Of a DNA stretch of 64,000 nt, positions 51,722 through 60,997 are shown piece by piece. Position numbers and translations under genes: made by a program. Below the pieces are notes generated by a model that was given only the letters and a program-made list of their open reading frames with translations, was not told the DNA's origin and ran no database searches. Location: NCBI GenBank assembly GCA_017557185.1, contig JAFZAP010000014.1:1-64000 (forward strand), in the 5' to 3' direction. This DNA is from Prevotella sp. Lineage in GTDB: Bacteria; Bacteroidota; Bacteroidia; Bacteroidales; Bacteroidaceae. The first letter of the stretch is position 1. Each line of letters starts with the position of its first letter.

Positions 51722-51752
51722 AAGACATCGCCGATAGGCAATGTCTTTTTTT
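51722..51752 (+). terminator. Terminator of tRNA-His
   Basis: Stem AAGACATcGCC/GGCAATGTCTT with GATA loop, then a seven-T run, starting five bases after the tRNA. Confidence 0.85.
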
Positions 51753-51758
51753 GTGAGC

Positions 51759-51775
51759 AGTCCCACCGGGCACCC
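51759..51775 (+). repeat. Duplicated 3' end of tRNA-His (possible attachment-site remnant)
   Basis: AGTCCCACCGGGCACCC, 17 nt, is identical to 51702-51718 in the T arm and acceptor of tRNA-His. tRNA 3' ends are common integration targets, and a duplicate beyond the terminator is how such an event leaves a mark. No integrase or island lies between the copies, which are only 57 nt apart. Confidence 0.6.
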
Positions 51776-51776
51776 C

Positions 51777-51819
51777 AGTAAATCCCTGTAAGTATTAACT
51801 TGCAGGGATTACTGTTTTT
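51777..51819 (+). terminator. Second terminator between tRNA-His and the dockerin protease gene
   Basis: Long imperfect stem AGTAAATCCCTGTAAGT/ACTTGCAGGGATTACT with an ATTA loop, followed by GTTTTTATT on the plus strand. It lies 18 nt from the end of the convergent minus-strand gene and may serve both strands. Confidence 0.75.
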
Positions 51820-51836
51820 ATTGGCATCTTGCTCCG

Positions 51837-54800
51837 TCACTCTCCAAGTATAATTCTCGCCAATGCAGTCACATCGGTAAATGTTATCACACCATCGTGG
51901 TTCACGTCAGCCCTTTTGGGGTCATAGTCATTGTCCTTGTTAAGGATGATGTTCACTAACTTGGTGACATCGGCAATGGTTATCACACCGTCATTGTTCA
52001 CGTCGTAGTTATTCATGTATGCATCATATTCGGCTTCTGTCCACAACTCCCAGACACCATATGCCCAGTCTTGGAAGTTGTCTCCGATGAGTCCATTCGA
52101 TGCTACGCGATTCTGATCGGTAACGCTGATGTAGAGATAATCGCCTGGCCAGGCACCTGCAGGGGATGGCGAGCGACGAAGCTGATAGCCTGATAATTCC
52201 CCTTCACTATAAGGAATGCTTTCCCAAACATAACCTGTGGCATCGTCGGTTTTCGACCAGTAGAAACCTCCAAGATATGTATTTGTGTCGTTGAACTTGA
52301 TGGTGGCACCGCTTTCGCATACTGTCCATGTGATGGCCGAGCCAGCGCTGGTGACATAGGCGTCATTGGTGCCTTCGGTAAGTCCGAGGAAACTATCTGT
52401 AATCTTGTTGTAGAGATAGTAGGTACCCGTAAAGAAATGAGGTGTCTCGAAGGTCACGCTATATGCCTCGTTGCTCACCTGTCCCGCGTAGCCGACAACG
52501 TCGGCGGGGAATTGTAGGGTGTAGGTGGCATCTGCCTCAAGCATTACGTTATTGAAACTTATGGAAGCGGTATTGCCAGAGAAGTAGATGAGGTAATCGC
52601 CCACTATCGTTTGCCCCTTATAAAGTGTAGCTTTGGCCGAGTTGTTCAGCTTGGCAAATACGGCACCTTCCACGTTGCTGCGTGCTTCCGTAAAGGCGAG
52701 CGTCCACGTCGTGAGTTCCTGAGTACCTGTATAGACACCTTCTTGAATGTTGGAGGTAGGCTTTCCCACGTTGTAGCCGGGGATAGAGAGTCCGAGGTAT
52801 TCTATGCGGGCGTCATCGAAGGCTATCCAGTCTTTGGCGATATTTTCCGCCTTGGCACCAACTTGCAGTAATCCATCTGTCACTTGCACAATGACCGAAG
52901 TACGTCGGCCGTCGTTATCGCCGCCAATGAGACATTGCTCGTTGTTGGCATAGAGATAGAATGTGCCAGTTTCGTCAGCGCGTCGAGTGGCGATAGCCGA
53001 GAAGCGGTAGTAGCCGTCAGGCAGGCCCTGGATCTTCTGATAGATCTCGGCATTGCCTACGCCATCACTATTCCATCGTTCAATGAAACGACTGCCAACC
53101 TTGCCTACCAGGCCATTGTTATCTGGACAACCCCAATCGTTGCCCACACAGGTCCAGCCTATCGATGTGCGCCGCTCTGCTCCTGGGTTCTCGAGGATAT
53201 AGGTCACATCAAGTGGATGCTCGAAAGTGGCATCTGGTATACCAGCATCGAAACGCTTCACATAGTCACCACGCAGAATGGTGAAGATGTCGAAATGGCC
53301 GATATTGACATCCGTCTTGTTCAACGCAGTTTCTGCATCATCGGTAAACACACCTTCCCAAGGACCAAGGTAGCCATATTGGGGATAGACACCATTCTGG
53401 ATAGTCCAGTATCCATCGGGCAGGTACGCAAGCGATGTGCGCCCCCAAGCCGGATCACCTCCACCATTGTCGCTGCAACGATAGTTCCATGATGCATTCC
53501 ATTCCGTCTGGAACATGAAATCAGGATTCGTGACATTGGCAAGTATCTGGAATTCTGTGTCATCCACGATGTAGGAATCGATGGTCCAGAGTGCTTCCTT
53601 GTCAGTTCTGGGATTGATGTCCATATCATACCACATTGCCTTGAAAGCCGTTCCTTGGTGATTGCCATCCTTTATCCTCATGGCAAGATCCTGATCATGG
53701 TCGTAGAGGAGGTAGAAATAGGGGCTATAATCAGTGGGTAGTGCTGTGATTCTGTTGAACCCGTCATCTTCCAGTTGCTCCTTCAGGGATGCAACTACTC
53801 CGTCGGAGCCCAGATAGTAGAGTTTGAAGTTATCGGCCATGGTCCAGTAGTATGTATTGGATACCGTTCCGCGCAAACCGATGCGCAGGTTGCCAGCCGG
53901 GAACTCGCCCTGCATGACATTGTTGTATTTGTTTCGAGCCATGTAGTTGCTACCTGCCTCCATGGTGTTGGGAATATAGGTGTTGCCTGCAGTGGTGAAT
54001 TCCCCATTGCTGATGCTTGCCGTCTGCTGTCCGTCCACCACATGCTTGATCTTCTGCGATGAGCTGTTGATATACATTACGGCATTCACATCGTTTGTGC
54101 CGCTGGTGTAGGCTGTATAAACCTCGCCCGGCTCACCAGGACGCTGGAAGGCGTCAACCGTATACTGGTATTTGCCGCTGGGCATATTCGGCAGAATCTG
54201 GTAAAAGTCGAAGGTCTTCTCATAGAACTCCACAGCACCAAAGTTGCGCGTCGGGTCAAGCGACCAGCCTTCTGTGCTTTCCGTGAAATCGGCATTCTCG
54301 ATGAGGAAGGTAAGGTCGTAGTAGCCATTGTTTGAAGGCATGGTGTTGTTAAGGAAGTCGAGGCCAGCTGCCTTGATGTCCTCAATATACTGTATCACTT
54401 GATCCATCGTCACCGTTCCGCTGATAGCCGAGTTGATTGTGTTGATGGTGTTGGTGAGAGAAGTCGTAGCTCCGCTGGTTTTGTCGGTGTGCGATACATT
54501 CTTGGCGGCAGCATAGCCATTGAGGTAGCGGCGCAGTTTGTCGATTTGTATTTCGATGGCACCACTTTCAAAGGTTGCCAACTCGTCTTCGGGGATAATA
54601 ATCCATCGCTGCATCGAAGCATCGTCCCATATACTGAAGCCTGTCGAACCCACGGCTCCGTTAGCCTTAGCATCCAAGGCCTGTCCGGCGCCAAAGTCTA
54701 TCATATAGTAACCTTGATACGTCTGTGAGCCTACGTTCACATCCACACGGCACTTCTTCATCTGAATGTCGGTGGCTGTCGAACCTGTTGTGAAACCATT

Positions 54801-56528
54801 GGTGGCGTCATTGCTGTTGTATCGAATGTAATGCCCCGTGTTGGCATTCTTGATATGGTATTTCTGTATGGAGGCATCGAAGGTCATATACCACGATGCA
54901 TTATTACTTGCCTCGAGGGCCTGGCTCGCCGAGAGGACTTTCCATTCCAAGTTGCCGCTGCTGTTCTCTACCAGATACGATGTGGTTAGACCACGGTCCT
55001 TGTCCTCACATTTGAAGTAATACTTTGTGTTATCGTCCTGAGGATAAGCGTAATAGGGGAGCAGCCACTGGGCATCGGTCAAGGGCAGACCGCCTTCACC
55101 CAACGCTTCACAAACGAGGGCATTGCCGATATAGAGCTGGTCGGAGCCGTTGTCCTCATGAGCACCGTTGATGCCGTATGGCCAAAGATGCATACCATCA
55201 CCATTGAGCACCTCGGTTTCGTTGTTGTTCCAAAAACGGAGGGCATCCCAAACTGGATACTGATTGCGGGTGAAGTCTCCCCACATCCAGTGTTGGCCTA
55301 CGCCCACACCATGCAACATCTCATGTAGAATGGTACCCGTGTTCTGATAGCTCCAACTGTCGCCCACTGAGCACCAGCCGCCATACGAACACTCCGCCGT
55401 GGGTACACCGCTGACGTGTCCGATGGAAGGCCAAAACGTGGTCAACTGGGTAAGATTATCCCAGAAATGGTCGAATCCCCATTCGCACGAACTTCTGATA
55501 TGATTGTCTGCCGTTTCATCCCCAGAATCACGGACGCTCCAGTGAATATCTCCCTGAGGCAGTGTCGGCACCTTGATGACATCGCCGTAACCCACGGCAT
55601 AGTCTTTGGTCATAGCATAGGCACGCACATAGTACATCGTACCTGGTGTCAGGTCTTGCAGCCAGATCACCTTGCCATAGGAGTCTATCCAGTCGGTGGT
55701 GTAGTTGTCGGAAAGGGTGGGGTTAGGGCTGGTGCTATAGCAGAAGCCTTCCTCTACTACATTGCTACCTGTATAGGACAGTCGGCCGAAAATCCAGATG
55801 CTGCCACGTGCGTGGCGCTTGTTCGTGGTCACTGAGGGGGCAGAGCCCGATGGATGTCTCAGGCGATAGGGACGCTCACCTGCCACAACTGCCTTGGCGG
55901 CATTGGCCACATTCGTGAGGCTACCGCCATTGATGGCTGTGGTGAGCGTGCTTACCAGACTACTGTATTGCGTGTCGTTGCCCACGCTGCTAATCAGGCT
56001 GTTGGCGTAGTTCTTCACGGTGTTTCCTGCACTTTGAATATAGGAAGACGTATTACCAAGATAGGTCAGCATGAAATTGTCGCAACCCACCCAGTTTCCA
56101 GAAGCACCATCGCACACAAAACCGATCTCTGCCGTACCGTCGGTCACGAAGAAGTCGAGCGTATAGGTGTTGAGCGTTGTTACTGCAGTACGAAGTCCGT
56201 TGGCTACAATCCACGCACCTGTCTGTGCGGCATTTACGTTGTTTTGCGATATGTTCATAGCAGATGCCGTCAGGCGATAGACACCACTCGACAGACCTGT
56301 GACGGTCTGTTTTACCGAGGCACAGCCCAACAGGCCTGGGGCAGCAATCCATCGCTCGATATAGGTGTCACCAGCTTTATAGGATGACATGCCATCGTTT
56401 GTCTGTAATTGCATCTTGAAGACGGTCCATCCGTTTGTGCCGTCTTCGAAACTAGGATTTGTTATGCTTTGGCCAAAGGCGTAAATGCCTCCTGTAATAA
56501 GCGCCAAAAAAATTAATAGCTTTTTCAT
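51837..56528 (-). CDS. Large secreted putative zinc protease with dockerin
   Basis: A 1563-residue exported protein, signal peptide MKKLLIFLALITGGIYAFGQ. The N-terminus (SITNPSFEDGTNGWTVFKMQ) is a carbohydrate-binding-like jelly roll; a fibronectin-like stretch follows (about residues 235-330). HEMLHGVGVGQH at about 402-413 gives an HExxH zinc site; the third metzincin His would fall on Gln412, with His one position later. Residues about 490-650 contain ricin-like or lectin-like repeats, and further jelly rolls follow. Residues about 919-1086 match a module in the 36.8 kb EEP protein. The C-terminal 60 residues are a dockerin (DVNNDGVITIAD, DVNHDGVITFTD). Protease identity is inferred from the HExxH alone. 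Confidence 0.82.
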   Translation of the reverse strand: MKKLLIFLALITGGIYAFGQSITNPSFEDGTNGWTVFKMQLQTNDGMSSYKAGDTYIERWIAAPGLLGCASVKQTVTGLSSGVYRLTASAMNISQNNVNAAQTGAWIVANGLRTAVTTLNTYTLDFFVTDGTAEIGFVCDGASGNWVGCDNFMLTYLGNTSSYIQSAGNTVKNYANSLISSVGNDTQYSSLVSTLTTAINGGSLTNVANAAKAVVAGERPYRLRHPSGSAPSVTTNKRHARGSIWIFGRLSYTGSNVVEEGFCYSTSPNPTLSDNYTTDWIDSYGKVIWLQDLTPGTMYYVRAYAMTKDYAVGYGDVIKVPTLPQGDIHWSVRDSGDETADNHIRSSCEWGFDHFWDNLTQLTTFWPSIGHVSGVPTAECSYGGWCSVGDSWSYQNTGTILHEMLHGVGVGQHWMWGDFTRNQYPVWDALRFWNNNETEVLNGDGMHLWPYGINGAHEDNGSDQLYIGNALVCEALGEGGLPLTDAQWLLPYYAYPQDDNTKYYFKCEDKDRGLTTSYLVENSSGNLEWKVLSASQALEASNNASWYMTFDASIQKYHIKNANTGHYIRYNSNDATNGFTTGSTATDIQMKKCRVDVNVGSQTYQGYYMIDFGAGQALDAKANGAVGSTGFSIWDDASMQRWIIIPEDELATFESGAIEIQIDKLRRYLNGYAAAKNVSHTDKTSGATTSLTNTINTINSAISGTVTMDQVIQYIEDIKAAGLDFLNNTMPSNNGYYDLTFLIENADFTESTEGWSLDPTRNFGAVEFYEKTFDFYQILPNMPSGKYQYTVDAFQRPGEPGEVYTAYTSGTNDVNAVMYINSSSQKIKHVVDGQQTASISNGEFTTAGNTYIPNTMEAGSNYMARNKYNNVMQGEFPAGNLRIGLRGTVSNTYYWTMADNFKLYYLGSDGVVASLKEQLEDDGFNRITALPTDYSPYFYLLYDHDQDLAMRIKDGNHQGTAFKAMWYDMDINPRTDKEALWTIDSYIVDDTEFQILANVTNPDFMFQTEWNASWNYRCSDNGGGDPAWGRTSLAYLPDGYWTIQNGVYPQYGYLGPWEGVFTDDAETALNKTDVNIGHFDIFTILRGDYVKRFDAGIPDATFEHPLDVTYILENPGAERRTSIGWTCVGNDWGCPDNNGLVGKVGSRFIERWNSDGVGNAEIYQKIQGLPDGYYRFSAIATRRADETGTFYLYANNEQCLIGGDNDGRRTSVIVQVTDGLLQVGAKAENIAKDWIAFDDARIEYLGLSIPGYNVGKPTSNIQEGVYTGTQELTTWTLAFTEARSNVEGAVFAKLNNSAKATLYKGQTIVGDYLIYFSGNTASISFNNVMLEADATYTLQFPADVVGYAGQVSNEAYSVTFETPHFFTGTYYLYNKITDSFLGLTEGTNDAYVTSAGSAITWTVCESGATIKFNDTNTYLGGFYWSKTDDATGYVWESIPYSEGELSGYQLRRSPSPAGAWPGDYLYISVTDQNRVASNGLIGDNFQDWAYGVWELWTEAEYDAYMNNYDVNNDGVITIADVTKLVNIILNKDNDYDPKRADVNHDGVITFTDVTALARIILGE

Positions 56529-56561
56529 ATCTACACTTTATATTACTGATTGCTTGGTTGT

Positions 56562-57287
56562 TTATAGTGTCTTTTTCGTTATTCTCGCCAGATAATCATA
56601 ATGCTCTCCCTCGGCCACTACCTCGACAGCATATCCGCATTTGTCTGCTTGCTGCCTCAATGTGTCAGCGTCGATATAGAGCCAGTCAAAGGGCTTTCCG
56701 ATGGTGTCCTTATATTGCATCTGGAAACTATGCTCACCGTAATAGGTCATTTCCTCAGGGTACTCAATCATGCCATCTTCATCCTCGAACACATAGCTAA
56801 TATCCGATGAATCACATAGCACCTGACCTCCAGGAGTTAGTATCTTGTCGAGACATCGGAAGAACTCGGGCAGACGTTCCATAGTTCCGACAATCCCAAT
56901 ACCGTTCATCAGCATAAGGATGGTATCGTATTGCCCCTCCATCGTAAAAAAGTCCTGTTCCAGCACCTTCCTGACTCCTCGCTCTTTCATGGTCATTACT
57001 GACAGAGGGGAAATATCAATGGCGGTCACATCGACACCTCGTTGTTGAAGGACAAGCGAATGACAACCCGCGCCGGCCCCGACATCAAGTGTCTTTCCTT
57101 TCGCCATGTCAAGGGCTTTGCGTTCTATCTCAGGCATGTCCTCATACTTTCGGAATAGCGTTTGCAGGGGAATCTCGTCCTCTTCAAACATAGGGGAGAA
57201 CACCTTGAGTCTGTCAGCCTTACCCGTTTGATGGTAGTCTGCAATGGCTCTGCCCATCGGATCTGTCTTACTATTGACTTTGTCCAT
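56562..57287 (-). CDS. Class I SAM-dependent methyltransferase
   Basis: A 241-residue methyltransferase. The SAM-binding motif is LDVGAGAGCHSLVLQQRG, followed by VTAIDISPLSV, the QDFFTMEGQYDTILMLMNGIGI segment (motif II region) and PGGQVLCDSSD. The C-terminal half is a mixed sheet with FDWLYIDADTLRQQAD. The fold resembles small-molecule methyltransferases of the UbiE/COQ5-like set, with no clue to substrate. It lies 33 nt upstream of the dockerin protease on the same strand and may be co-transcribed with it and the lactonase, 71 nt upstream. Confidence 0.87.
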   Translation of the reverse strand: MDKVNSKTDPMGRAIADYHQTGKADRLKVFSPMFEEDEIPLQTLFRKYEDMPEIERKALDMAKGKTLDVGAGAGCHSLVLQQRGVDVTAIDISPLSVMTMKERGVRKVLEQDFFTMEGQYDTILMLMNGIGIVGTMERLPEFFRCLDKILTPGGQVLCDSSDISYVFEDEDGMIEYPEEMTYYGEHSFQMQYKDTIGKPFDWLYIDADTLRQQADKCGYAVEVVAEGEHYDYLARITKKTL

Positions 57288-57358
57288 ATCTTTGTTTTGT
57301 TTCTTTTGAACTTATCGGTGAGAGTGGCGCCTCCTCTGGTATCTTTTCTTTCCTTTGT

Positions 57359-58444
57359 TTACCTTTTGCTGGCTACGAACTGTGCGCAGACGGCCTTGCT
57401 GACGCGGATGTCCTGATGGGTGTCGGTGAGCATGCCTGTCTTCATGTCGCGGCGAAACACCTGGATCTTGTTGCTGTCGCGACAGCAGCACAGCAGGTAG
57501 CGGCCGTTCGGTGTAATGTTGAACTGTCGTGGATGAGCTGCCGTGGGCTGGTAGCCAATGCGCGTAAGCATTCCTGTCTTACTATCGACTGAAAAGATGG
57601 CGATGCCCTCGGCTCTCAGGCGGTTGCTGGAATAGAGGAACCTGCCGTCAGGACTCAGATGAATGTCGGCCCCGCCACGTGCGCACACGCTGTCGGACAC
57701 AATCTCCTGCAGCCTTTTCAGGCGCCCTTGCGAGTAGCTGAACACCGTCACCTTTCCCGAAAGCTCGCTCATCAGATAGGCAAAGCGGCCATCGTTGCTG
57801 AAAACGATATGGCGCGGTCCGGAATCTGCACTGACATCGGCTGCCACACCATTCGCAATCACCTGCTGTCCGTTCAGTCTGTACGATAGAATGCGGTCGG
57901 CGCTGAAGTCGGTGGCCAGTGCATACTTTCTATCGGGAGTGAAGCAGGCACAGTGCACATGAGGGGCTTCCTGCCGTGAGAGGTCAGGACCGCCCGTTGC
58001 TCCGAGGAACCTTGTCGTGAGCGTTGTTTGCTTACCGAGTCGGAACACGCTCATCGAGCCTCCTGAATAATTGGCTGTGAGTGCGATGTTGCCGTTGGTG
58101 GAAACATAGCAGGGATCGCCACCCATCACGGGAGTCGATTCCAGCAGTTGCATAGCCCCACTGTTGGGATTCAGTCGGATGGTGTTGAGCGAAGCGTTCT
58201 CGTCGTTGGTCTCGCTGACGGCATACACCGTTCGCCCGTCGCGAGCAATGGTCAGATACGACGGGTTCTTCACCGCCAGCGAATCCAAGGCCTCCGCATC
58301 ACCAGTCGTCTGGTCGAAGCGATAGGAGTAGATGCCTTTGCTACCCCCGTCGGTATAGGTGCCGACGAGCATCATGACTTTCTCCTGTGCCTGCATCTGG
58401 CAGATACCCAATATGGATAATGTGAAAAGAATCTTCAGTCTCAT
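57359..58444 (-). CDS. Exported lactonase-family beta-propeller (6-phosphogluconolactonase-like)
   Basis: A 361-residue protein of the seven-bladed propeller lactonase family. Signal peptide MRLKILFTLSILGICQMQAQ. Typical features are LVGTYTDGGSKGIYSYRFD, LTIARDGRTVYAVSE, HVHCACFTPDRKYALATDF, ADIHLSPDGRFLYSSNR and HPRQFNITPNGRYLLCCCRDSNKIQVF. Cytoplasmic relatives hydrolyse 6-phosphogluconolactone; an exported version is more likely to act on another sugar lactone. It lies 38 nt after amrS on the same strand and 71 nt before the methyltransferase. Confidence 0.88.
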   Translation of the reverse strand: MRLKILFTLSILGICQMQAQEKVMMLVGTYTDGGSKGIYSYRFDQTTGDAEALDSLAVKNPSYLTIARDGRTVYAVSETNDENASLNTIRLNPNSGAMQLLESTPVMGGDPCYVSTNGNIALTANYSGGSMSVFRLGKQTTLTTRFLGATGGPDLSRQEAPHVHCACFTPDRKYALATDFSADRILSYRLNGQQVIANGVAADVSADSGPRHIVFSNDGRFAYLMSELSGKVTVFSYSQGRLKRLQEIVSDSVCARGGADIHLSPDGRFLYSSNRLRAEGIAIFSVDSKTGMLTRIGYQPTAAHPRQFNITPNGRYLLCCCRDSNKIQVFRRDMKTGMLTDTHQDIRVSKAVCAQFVASKR

Positions 58445-58482
58445 GTCTTTATCGGATATAGTGTGTCTCTGCTTTTATAGGT

Positions 58483-59364
58483 TCAAACATTACCTAAATA
58501 CACATGCTTCATGCCTTCTTCCTGTGCGATGCGCTTCGCCTCTTGCAAAGTGTGGAGTGGGGTGGGCGCAATGTCCTTCATCCGATAGCGGGGGAAGAAA
58601 CGGCTGAAGTGGAGTGGAGCATCGCTGAGGCTCTGTTCGTTCAGCCAACGGCACATGTCGCGTATCATCTGCATGTCGTCGTTCACGCCGGGAATGACGA
58701 GGTTGGTCAGCTCTATCCACACACCTGCATCGCGCATGGCGAGGATTGTGTCGAGGACGGGTTGCAGCCGCCCGCCGCTGACCTTCTTGTAGATATCGTC
58801 GCTGAACGATTTCAAGTCGATGTTGGCGGCATCGAGATAGGGCAGCAGGTCGGCCAGTGGTTCCTTGCAGACGTAGCCCGCTGTGACCAGGATGTTCCAG
58901 AGTCCCTTCTCGTGAGCCAGGCGTGCCGTATCGATGACATATTCTATATAGGTGAGAGGTTCGGTATAGGTGTAGGCGATGCCGGGACAGTTGTGTTTCA
59001 GGCAGAGCGCCACGACATCTTCCGGAGTGAGGCGATAATAGTCGACATCATCAGGGGCGACCTGCGAGATGTCGTGGTTCTGACAGTTCAGACAGCGGAA
59101 GTTACAGCCCGTGCAGGCAAGTGAGAGGCACGTCGTGCCAGGATGAAAATGATAGAGCGGTTTCTTTTCCACGGGGTCGATGGCGAGTGCGCACGGCTCG
59201 CCATAAACCTCGCTGACAAGCGTGCCTCCGCGGTTGCGGCGACTGCGGCACAGGCCTGTCTTGCCGTCGGCAATGCGACAGTGGTGCGGACAGAGCTGAC
59301 ATCTCACAGCCCCATCCTCCAGACGCTCATAATATCTGCACTCGTTCGTCATCAATTCTCTCAC
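58483..59364 (-). CDS. amrS: AmmeMemoRadiSam system radical SAM enzyme
   Basis: A 293-residue radical-SAM protein that partners AMMECR1 and MEMO1 proteins in a conserved three-part system with no settled function. The N-terminal ferredoxin-like Cys cluster is CQLCPHHCRIADGKTGLCRSRRN, and the radical-SAM motif is CTGCNFRCLNCQNHDIS (CxxxCxxC). IAYTYTEPLTY and NIDLKSFSDD follow. The partner genes are fused and encoded 18 nt upstream, which supports the assignment. No signal peptide is present, so it stays in the cytoplasm while its partner is exported. The first ATG (MRELMTN) or the next (MTNECR) may start it. Confidence 0.92.
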   Translation of the reverse strand: MRELMTNECRYYERLEDGAVRCQLCPHHCRIADGKTGLCRSRRNRGGTLVSEVYGEPCALAIDPVEKKPLYHFHPGTTCLSLACTGCNFRCLNCQNHDISQVAPDDVDYYRLTPEDVVALCLKHNCPGIAYTYTEPLTYIEYVIDTARLAHEKGLWNILVTAGYVCKEPLADLLPYLDAANIDLKSFSDDIYKKVSGGRLQPVLDTILAMRDAGVWIELTNLVIPGVNDDMQMIRDMCRWLNEQSLSDAPLHFSRFFPRYRMKDIAPTPLHTLQEAKRIAQEEGMKHVYLGNV

Positions 59365-59382
59365 TCCACTCTCCCCTTTCTC

Positions 59383-60894
59383 CTAAAACACAATCGCCTC
59401 GTAGACATAAAGCTCAGCATCGCGCCAGCCGTCCCAGCCGATACCCACTTTCTCGCGCGAGCAATGGCCGACGAATTCTTCCTTCGTCCAGTTCACCTCG
59501 TCGGCAACCTGCGGAAGGAACGTTCCGCTGCGACGGCCCTTCTGAATGAAGATGCCGTGTCGGTGCAATTCGAACTCGTCGAGGCTATGGATGCGGCGCA
59601 TGGGGGTGAGCACCGAGATTTCAATGTCGATGTCGGCGAGCTCATCGCTGCGCACAGGAGTGAAGCGCGGATCTTCAGATGCTGCAGCGCGAGCCATAAT
59701 GTTCACGATTTCGTGTAGCGGTACGTCTTCGCCGAAGTGGCCGAGGCAACCACGCAGATGCCCGTGCTTGTGAAGCGATACGAACGCCCCGCACTTCTCT
59801 TTCAGCACTGGATGCTCCGCCAAGAGCGACGTATCGACTTTCGCGGCTCGCTTTCCGTCGAGCGAACTCTTGATGCTGTTATAGGCAATTTCCTTCAGCA
59901 GCGTCTTCTCTTCGTCGGTAAGCGAGAAGCCGTCGGCCGACTCTTGTTGTGCTCGGAGGAAGGCAAACGAATGGTAACCCACCACGCGGCTAAGGTCATG
60001 ATTATCAATGTCTCCGGAGTTTTGGTACAACAAGTGCTTCACCTTGTAGCAGCTGTCGAGCATCAGCATCAGCGTGATGATGGGGAACTCGCCGCAGGCA
60101 CTCGTCGACAGGTTGCGCTTGCCGCTGCGGGCATTCGTCTCGATGGCAGCAATGAACTGTTCCACGTTGCCGGTCTCAATGGCTTTGCCCGTCAGCGCAT
60201 CAGCCTCATAGGCATCGTCGTACGACGGATAGTGCGAGAAGTCGCTGCTGATGACGAAGAGGTTTTCGTCGGTGAAATAGGGCTTCAGCACCTCAGCCAT
60301 GCGTTGCAGCTTCTGGTAGTCGTTGGTGGAAATGATGATTGGAACGATGGGAGGCACATCGCCCAGCCTCCGCTGCAGGAACGGCAGCTGCACCTCCAGG
60401 CAGTGTTCCTTTGCATGGGCGGCTTCCTGATAGCCGAACAGGCTGTCGGCCTCGGTGAGCTGTAGCGCCATCTCACGATCCACCTTCACATTGCCCAGCG
60501 GCGTAGCGTAGTAGTCGGCCTCCGTATTCACCGATGCCCCGTCGAGCCATACGTGGTGGCTGGGGCCGAGCATGAAGATACGCTTGTAGGGTTTGTCGGG
60601 GTTCAGCGTCATGTAGGCCGATGCTGCCACATTGCCCGAGAAATAATAACCGGCATGAGGCACGATGAGTGCTGCCACACGCTGCGCTTCCGTTTTCCCT
60701 CGATGGAGCGCCAGCAGGCTGTCCACCTCCTCGCAGAGTGCCTTGGGATTGCCTGTATAGAAGCGGTTGGCCTGTGTCGCAGGCCTCACCACAGGCGTTT
60801 CAGCGCTATGGTCGTCGGTCCATAGCCTGTCCTTCGATTGTCCGTTGCACGAATTCATCATCATGATTATTGCTATAACGATAGTCCATAACAT
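59383..60894 (-). CDS. AmmeMemoRadiSam MEMO1-AMMECR1 fusion lipoprotein
   Basis: A 503-residue fusion from the start MLWTIVIAIIMMMNSC, a lipoprotein signal whose Cys is followed by NGQSKD. Residues about 30-305 are MEMO1 (Protein B): LIVPHAGYYFSGNVAASAY, MLGPSHHVWLDG, EHCLEVQLPFLQ, SSDFSHYPSYDDAYEAD and GYHSFAFL carry the His/Asp metal site. Residues about 320-503 are AMMECR1 (Protein A): GAFVSLHKHGHLRGCLGHFG with the family LRGCxG motif, then ASEDPRFTPVRSDEL and FLPQVADEVNW. Both domains would sit outside the inner membrane. An ATG five codons earlier is also possible. It borders the 22-nt array at locus 3. Confidence 0.9.
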   Translation of the reverse strand: MLWTIVIAIIMMMNSCNGQSKDRLWTDDHSAETPVVRPATQANRFYTGNPKALCEEVDSLLALHRGKTEAQRVAALIVPHAGYYFSGNVAASAYMTLNPDKPYKRIFMLGPSHHVWLDGASVNTEADYYATPLGNVKVDREMALQLTEADSLFGYQEAAHAKEHCLEVQLPFLQRRLGDVPPIVPIIISTNDYQKLQRMAEVLKPYFTDENLFVISSDFSHYPSYDDAYEADALTGKAIETGNVEQFIAAIETNARSGKRNLSTSACGEFPIITLMLMLDSCYKVKHLLYQNSGDIDNHDLSRVVGYHSFAFLRAQQESADGFSLTDEEKTLLKEIAYNSIKSSLDGKRAAKVDTSLLAEHPVLKEKCGAFVSLHKHGHLRGCLGHFGEDVPLHEIVNIMARAAASEDPRFTPVRSDELADIDIEISVLTPMRRIHSLDEFELHRHGIFIQKGRRSGTFLPQVADEVNWTKEEFVGHCSREKVGIGWDGWRDAELYVYEAIVF

Positions 60895-60997
60895 GCTACA
60901 AATATACACAAAAAAACGCAGAGTGGTATCGAAACAGCCGATTTTCCAACAATTATTAAGAAAGTATCAAGCGACACAGCAGGCTCCTACACAGCAT

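Noticed and set aside
55290-55325. Canonical metzincin zinc site in the dockerin protease
   Set aside because: The third His is one position late in HEMLHGVGVGQH, so the strict HExxHxxGxxH pattern is not met; kept only as an HExxH zincin candidate.
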